Below are positions 59,836-64,000 of a stretch of DNA of 64,000 nt, piece after piece. The notes beneath the pieces were generated by a model that had not been told where the DNA came from, did no database searches, and saw only the letters and a program-made list of their open reading frames with translations. The position numbers and the translations under genes are program-made. Position 1 is the first letter of the stretch. The number at the start of each line of letters is the position of its first letter. Source of the DNA: [Clostridium] saccharolyticum WM1 (GTDB lineage: Bacteria; Bacillota; Clostridia; Lachnospirales; Lachnospiraceae); contig NC_014376.1 of the NCBI RefSeq assembly GCF_000144625.1, positions 3,806,501 to 3,870,500 of the forward strand. Direction: 5' to 3'.

Positions 59836-62800
59836 CTATCTTTCAAATTCGCTTTCATCTTCATTTTCCGATGAATATACGGATACCTTCTCAGGCTCAA
59901 ACCCCTGCTCCTTGATGTTGGTAAACCACTGTGACATGAAATCCTTCAAATCACGCACCCTTGACGGCGGCACGTTGTCCGTATCATAAAAAAGCCCTAT
60001 ATCGTCCTGTAAGAACGATGTAGGGTGAATGGAACAGGTTTGTTTGTCAATGGTATAGGTAATCTCAGGGTCACGCATGGAATCACCATTTTGTCTGTAA
60101 TAATGGGCAATACTGTACTCATCACCGCCTATGGCTTCCAGCACCAAATCCTCAAAGCCTTCGCTTTTGAGCTTCATATAATAGGCTTCTCCTTCAAGGA
60201 TAGGACTTGCGAAAACCGCCAGCTTCCGATACAGCCGCTGTTCCAAAGTGAGCTGTGCAGAGGGCGGTGTAGTTCTGACGGGCACACCTTCTTCACCGTC
60301 CTGCTCATAATTCATTACATCCGTATTATCCTCATCCGGCTCTAAAACAGGGTCAGGGGTATCCTTAAATTCTAAAGCAAGGTCAAGCTCAACCTTTTTC
60401 CGTTGTAACTGCACCAATTTTTCTTCACTGGTAAAGGGCTTTTCACTCTCCAGCTTTGCCGCCTCAAGCTGGCGGTGCAAATCCGCAAGCTCATTCTTGG
60501 CGACTTCCAATTCTGATGCAATGCGTTCCGCAAGGTTCTCGATGCGGGTGATGTTTCCCAGCTCCGACTCACCCAATTCTGTGGTATAAGTGCATTTGCC
60601 ACAGAGCTGGATGCCAACACCATCTCCCATACGGCGTACTAGCCGGACCGGAAAGCCTGCATAGCTGCCCATATCAAGAGTGTCCCCGGTGCTTCGCCCC
60701 AGCTTGCGGGAACGGACCATGAAGTGTTCGGCAGCCTTGGTTCGCTCATCATGGAGCCTGCCGTCAATGGTCATTTGAAACTCGGACGGCTTGTTTCCTG
60801 TATAGTCGGCAAGGTCAGCTTCCATTCCTGCTATTTTACGCTCGGTTGCGGCAATCTTGCTTGGATAGTGTTTTCCGATTTTGTACTGAAGGTCATTGCG
60901 CTGGCTCTGCCATGCGGATTTCAGCACCGTCAGGCGGCTGATCTCGTTATCCGTTTCCATCTTCTCCTTAATTCTTGGGTCGGAGGTTGCAAGGGCCTTA
61001 AATTCGGCATACTGAAGCATCGTGCTGTCCACATCCTCACAGGTTCTGAGGGTAGAGCGACCGGTCATAATCTGACTGATATACCGCTGTTTCTGCTCTA
61101 AAATCTGCCACAGGTACGCATCGAAGGTATTCTCTGTGATGTAGTTGAAGATGGAAATTTCCTCGTTGTCGTTGCCCTGACGGAGAATGCGGCCGTTGCG
61201 CTGAATGAGGTCGGAGGGGCGCCACGGCACATCGAGATGATGGAGCGCCACCAGCTTATTTTGAACATTCATGCCGGTGCCCATCTTCCCGGTGCTGCCC
61301 ATCAGTATGCGGATTTCACCGGTTCGTACCTTTTCAAAAAGCTGCTCCCGCTGTACGTCCGTCTTGGCATCGTGGATAAAGGCAATTTCCTCCGGTTTTA
61401 CCCCCTGTGCAATCAGCACCGCCTTGGTAGCCTCGTAAAAATTAAAGCTGCCGTCACCCTTGGGCGTGCCTTGATCGCAGAAAATAAGCTGGGTCAAGCG
61501 GTTCTCAGCGGTTTCATGGTAGATTTCAGCCGCTTTCCGGACGCAGACATTGAGCTTCGTATTGGGGTCATCCGGTAAATTCGGGTCAACGGCTCTCGGA
61601 TCGGTGGACAGCAGGCGGGCTTCCAGCGTGAGCTTCAGGAAATTATCCTCAGAGCTGTCCACTTGGCCGTTGCGGATTTTCTCCGCCCGTTCTCCCAACT
61701 CCATTACAAGGCGTTTCTGCTCCGGGGTACATTCCGTTTTGATAACCTGTGGACCGCCGGTTTTCAGCTTTGGAGTAGGCAAGTCCAGCATATCAGCGGT
61801 TTTGATGTCTGCAATCATGTGGAACATAGCCATCAGCTCAGGCAAGTTGTGAAACCTTGCAAAACGGTTCTTCATCTGGTAGCCGTTGCCCTCCGGCTTG
61901 ATTTCCAAGGAGGACTCCACCACGCCAAAGGTACTTGCCCATGCGTCAAACATCAGTAGGCCACGCTTTTCCAGCTCCCATGGCTGCAAGGTCTTTTGCA
62001 GGACATACAACTCCGCCATCGTGTTGGAGATGGGAGTACCGGTCAGGTAAATCACACCTTTGCCATTGTTCAGGTCATTGATATACTGGCATTTTTGGTG
62101 CATATCCATGGCGCGCTGGCTGCTGACCCCGGTAACTCCGGCCACATTCCGCATTTTCGTATAGGAAAAGTTATTTTTATAGGCATGGGCTTCATCCACA
62201 ATCAGAGCGTCTACACCCAATTCCTCAAAGTTGATAACACCGTCTTTTTTCTCTGCATTAAACAGCCTGTCATAGCGAAACTGGAGGTTGGACTTGAAAA
62301 TCTGCATCTGTTTGAGCGTCCAGTCCTTGCCGTCACGGGCTTTTACCTCCGCTATCGCCGCTGTGATAGCCGCCATTTCCGATTCCATAGCCGCAAGCTG
62401 GCGTTCTCTGGATAAGCCAATCAGTTCAAAGCTGCTATGCCCCATGATAATGGCGTCATGCTCACCGGTGGCAATCCTGCTGACAAAGCGGCGGCGGTTC
62501 TTTCGCTCAAAATCCTTTTTTTCGGCCACCAAAATATTGGCGTTAGGGTACATCTTCATATAGTGAGCCGCCCATTCGCCAACAAGATGATTTGGTACGG
62601 CATACAGGGGCTTGTGGACTGCCCCCAGCCGTTTCATTTCATAGCCAAGGCCGACAGCGGCGTAGGTTTTCCCAGCGCCAACCTCGTGTGCCATCAGCAG
62701 ATTGCCGTCACTGTAAAGCCCATGGGCAATGACATCACTCTGATGCTTACGGAGCTTGATGCCCTCCGCCATATCCGGCATGAGCAGGGCATCACCGCTA

Positions 62801-64000
62801 TATTCACGGGGACGGATGTTATTGAAACGGTCATTGTAGAGCTTTGTCAGGCTTGCTCCACGCTCTGGATCGGCAAACAGCCAGCTTTCAAAGGCCATCT
62901 TGATTTCCGCCTGTTTTTCACGGGCCAGAATGGTTTCCTTTTTATTAAGAACGTACTTCGTTTTTTCCTCCCCGGTATTCGGGTCAATATAATCAACCGG
63001 GTCTTTGACCTCCACAGGTCGGAGGTTGAGGGTGGTTTCCAGTATTTCGTAGGCGCCCAGCCGTTCCGTACCGTAAGACCGGTTGACTGTTACGGAATTG
63101 CTTTCTGCGCTTTTATTAGAAATGTAATAGGCACCGCTGTATTTGGAAAACTCAAGGGAGATACTAAAACGCCCACCCTGATTGCTGGGCGCAGTCTGAA
63201 AGGTGTCATACATGAATTGCTGGTAAATCTCCGGGGGAATCCATGTGGAGCCAAGGGTGAAGCTGATGTCCTGCGGAGTCAGGGGAACCGGCTGCACCAG
63301 CTTCAATGCCTCTGCATTTCGGCTGAACCGTTCCGGTTCTTCATCCGCTTTCAAGATTGCCGTCATCAGCTTATCCTTGACATAGCCGCTTAGATACTCG
63401 TCAGCGGTTTTCCAGCCGGTGTGCGGGTTGCCGGTGTAATCATCGGGGTCTTGGTAAATCTTATCCCCCAGCTCATCAATGATTTCCTCCGGTGTAGCCT
63501 TGCGGTGATCGGGATACTGATAGAGCCAGGACATATAGGCAAGGTCAACCTTGCCCTTTACGTTGAGAGATACCATCAGGGCTTCCTCCGCCGAAAACAC
63601 CGTTTTGGGCATGACCTTGGGCTTGATGGTCGCTTTGTAGAAGATAGCAGTCTTTTCCCATACATCCTTCTGGTCTTTCTTCTCCGCCTCAATGGAACGG
63701 AGCAGAGGGGCATTGGAATCCCTTGAAAATGCAATCACATTGGCATATGAATTGAGATACCCCTGCTTTTTGATAAAGGCATCATAAACATGGTTGAGAT
63801 GGGCGATATGCTCCTGAAGCTGCTTTTCATATTCCATGGTGGGCAGTTCATGGAGGTCTGCATATTCGCTGTTTTGGAAGTCAATCAGACTGCGGATGGC
63901 TGCCGTAACCTCCACCATGCCACGAATACGCTCGGCTTTCCGGCCGGTGATGTTTTGCTTATACATCCGAGAGTTTTCACGGTAGTACAGTTCTCCGTCT
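59836..64000 (-). CDS. Giant SNF2-type helicase/methylase-associated protein, C-terminal part
   Basis: The frame is open to the window end, so the N-terminus (probably a methylase-like domain in relatives) is missing; ~1388 residues are seen. SF2 helicase motifs: I LLMAHEVGAGKTYAAVGLGYE, Ia YAVPNHLVGEW, II ALIVDEAHAYKN, III YLTGTPISNTMAELY, V/VI MGSTGKMGTGMNVQNKLVALHHLDVPWRPSDLIQRNGRILRQGN. A coiled coil and a DUF-type C-terminus follow (~1010-1376). Such proteins are a hallmark of Tn1549/CTn-like ICEs and may counter host restriction or aid replication (inference). Confidence 0.9.
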   Translation of the reverse strand, partial: DGELYYRENSRMYKQNITGRKAERIRGMVEVTAAIRSLIDFQNSEYADLHELPTMEYEKQLQEHIAHLNHVYDAFIKKQGYLNSYANVIAFSRDSNAPLLRSIEAEKKDQKDVWEKTAIFYKATIKPKVMPKTVFSAEEALMVSLNVKGKVDLAYMSWLYQYPDHRKATPEEIIDELGDKIYQDPDDYTGNPHTGWKTADEYLSGYVKDKLMTAILKADEEPERFSRNAEALKLVQPVPLTPQDISFTLGSTWIPPEIYQQFMYDTFQTAPSNQGGRFSISLEFSKYSGAYYISNKSAESNSVTVNRSYGTERLGAYEILETTLNLRPVEVKDPVDYIDPNTGEEKTKYVLNKKETILAREKQAEIKMAFESWLFADPERGASLTKLYNDRFNNIRPREYSGDALLMPDMAEGIKLRKHQSDVIAHGLYSDGNLLMAHEVGAGKTYAAVGLGYEMKRLGAVHKPLYAVPNHLVGEWAAHYMKMYPNANILVAEKKDFERKNRRRFVSRIATGEHDAIIMGHSSFELIGLSRERQLAAMESEMAAITAAIAEVKARDGKDWTLKQMQIFKSNLQFRYDRLFNAEKKDGVINFEELGVDALIVDEAHAYKNNFSYTKMRNVAGVTGVSSQRAMDMHQKCQYINDLNNGKGVIYLTGTPISNTMAELYVLQKTLQPWELEKRGLLMFDAWASTFGVVESSLEIKPEGNGYQMKNRFARFHNLPELMAMFHMIADIKTADMLDLPTPKLKTGGPQVIKTECTPEQKRLVMELGERAEKIRNGQVDSSEDNFLKLTLEARLLSTDPRAVDPNLPDDPNTKLNVCVRKAAEIYHETAENRLTQLIFCDQGTPKGDGSFNFYEATKAVLIAQGVKPEEIAFIHDAKTDVQREQLFEKVRTGEIRILMGSTGKMGTGMNVQNKLVALHHLDVPWRPSDLIQRNGRILRQGNDNEEISIFNYITENTFDAYLWQILEQKQRYISQIMTGRSTLRTCEDVDSTMLQYAEFKALATSDPRIKEKMETDNEISRLTVLKSAWQSQRNDLQYKIGKHYPSKIAATERKIAGMEADLADYTGNKPSEFQMTIDGRLHDERTKAAEHFMVRSRKLGRSTGDTLDMGSYAGFPVRLVRRMGDGVGIQLCGKCTYTTELGESELGNITRIENLAERIASELEVAKNELADLHRQLEAAKLESEKPFTSEEKLVQLQRKKVELDLALEFKDTPDPVLEPDEDNTDVMNYEQDGEEGVPVRTTPPSAQLTLEQRLYRKLAVFASPILEGEAYYMKLKSEGFEDLVLEAIGGDEYSIAHYYRQNGDSMRDPEITYTIDKQTCSIHPTSFLQDDIGLFYDTDNVPPSRVRDLKDFMSQWFTNIKEQGFEPEKVSVYSSENEDESEFER

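Overview
The window is almost entirely one integrative and conjugative element (ICE) of a low-to-mid GC Gram-positive anaerobe. The Clostridia (Ruminococcaceae/Oscillospiraceae-like) are the best guess, inferred from Shine-Dalgarno AGGAGG sites, S-layer/LysM surface anchoring, SpoVG, a PrgI/TrbL/VirB4/VirD4 conjugation set of the CTn4/Tn1549 type, and Clostridia-type mobile proteins. No integrase, att site, rRNA, tRNA or CRISPR array is visible. Both ends cut through genes, so the element continues on both sides.

Layout. (1) 1-15 kb is an accessory surface/signalling region. A minus-strand operon of two receiver-like proteins lacking the phospho-acceptor Asp leads into a secreted protein cut by the window edge. 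Divergently, a plus-strand operon encodes a LytTR response regulator, a secreted protein with an IPVSG sorting-like tail and a 7TM-GHKL histidine kinase. A scrambled 0.6-kb stretch follows, with fragments of an HTH gene and a possible 35-aa AgrD-like peptide gene. Then come a 2334-aa GLUG/SLH/LysM adhesin and a divergent TetR regulator. (2) 15-22 kb (minus) holds an HTH protein, a ParA-like ATPase, a membrane C39-type peptidase, a split VirB4 and a secreted protein. (3) 22-31 kb (minus) is a nearly complete Tad/Flp pilus set: TadE-like proteins, TadC, TadB, CpaF, TadZ-like, CpaB and a prepilin peptidase, interleaved with ICE hypotheticals. (4) 31-40 kb holds a frameshifted MT-A70 methylase, a C5 methylase, PrgI, TrbL-like, SpoVG, a pilin-like subunit and the VirD4 coupling protein. 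An AT-rich single-gene cassette with its own promoter and terminator is inserted here. (5) 40-46.7 kb holds an XRE regulator, ICE proteins, an MobP-type relaxase, an RHH accessory protein and a hairpin-rich oriT candidate. (6) 46.7-51.4 kb is a plus-strand arsenic operon, arsR-acr3-[DUF2703/2Fe-2S/ArsD]-arsA-arsC, inserted as cargo. (7) 51-64 kb (minus) holds a Toprim primase-like protein, DUF4314/DUF3846, a 1338-aa repeat surface protein and a giant SNF2-type helicase open at the window edge.

The genes plausibly work together as follows (inference). Relaxase and RHH protein process oriT, VirD4/VirB4/TrbL/PrgI export the strand, and Tad-like pili and large surface proteins help cells meet. 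Methylases protect incoming DNA. The LytTR/7TM-kinase pair, possibly once a full agr-type circuit, and TetR control surface-protein expression. The least described aspects are the pseudo-receiver/LytTR/adhesin module, the Tad locus inside the conjugation operon, and the triple-fusion arsenic protein with an internal start for stand-alone ArsD.
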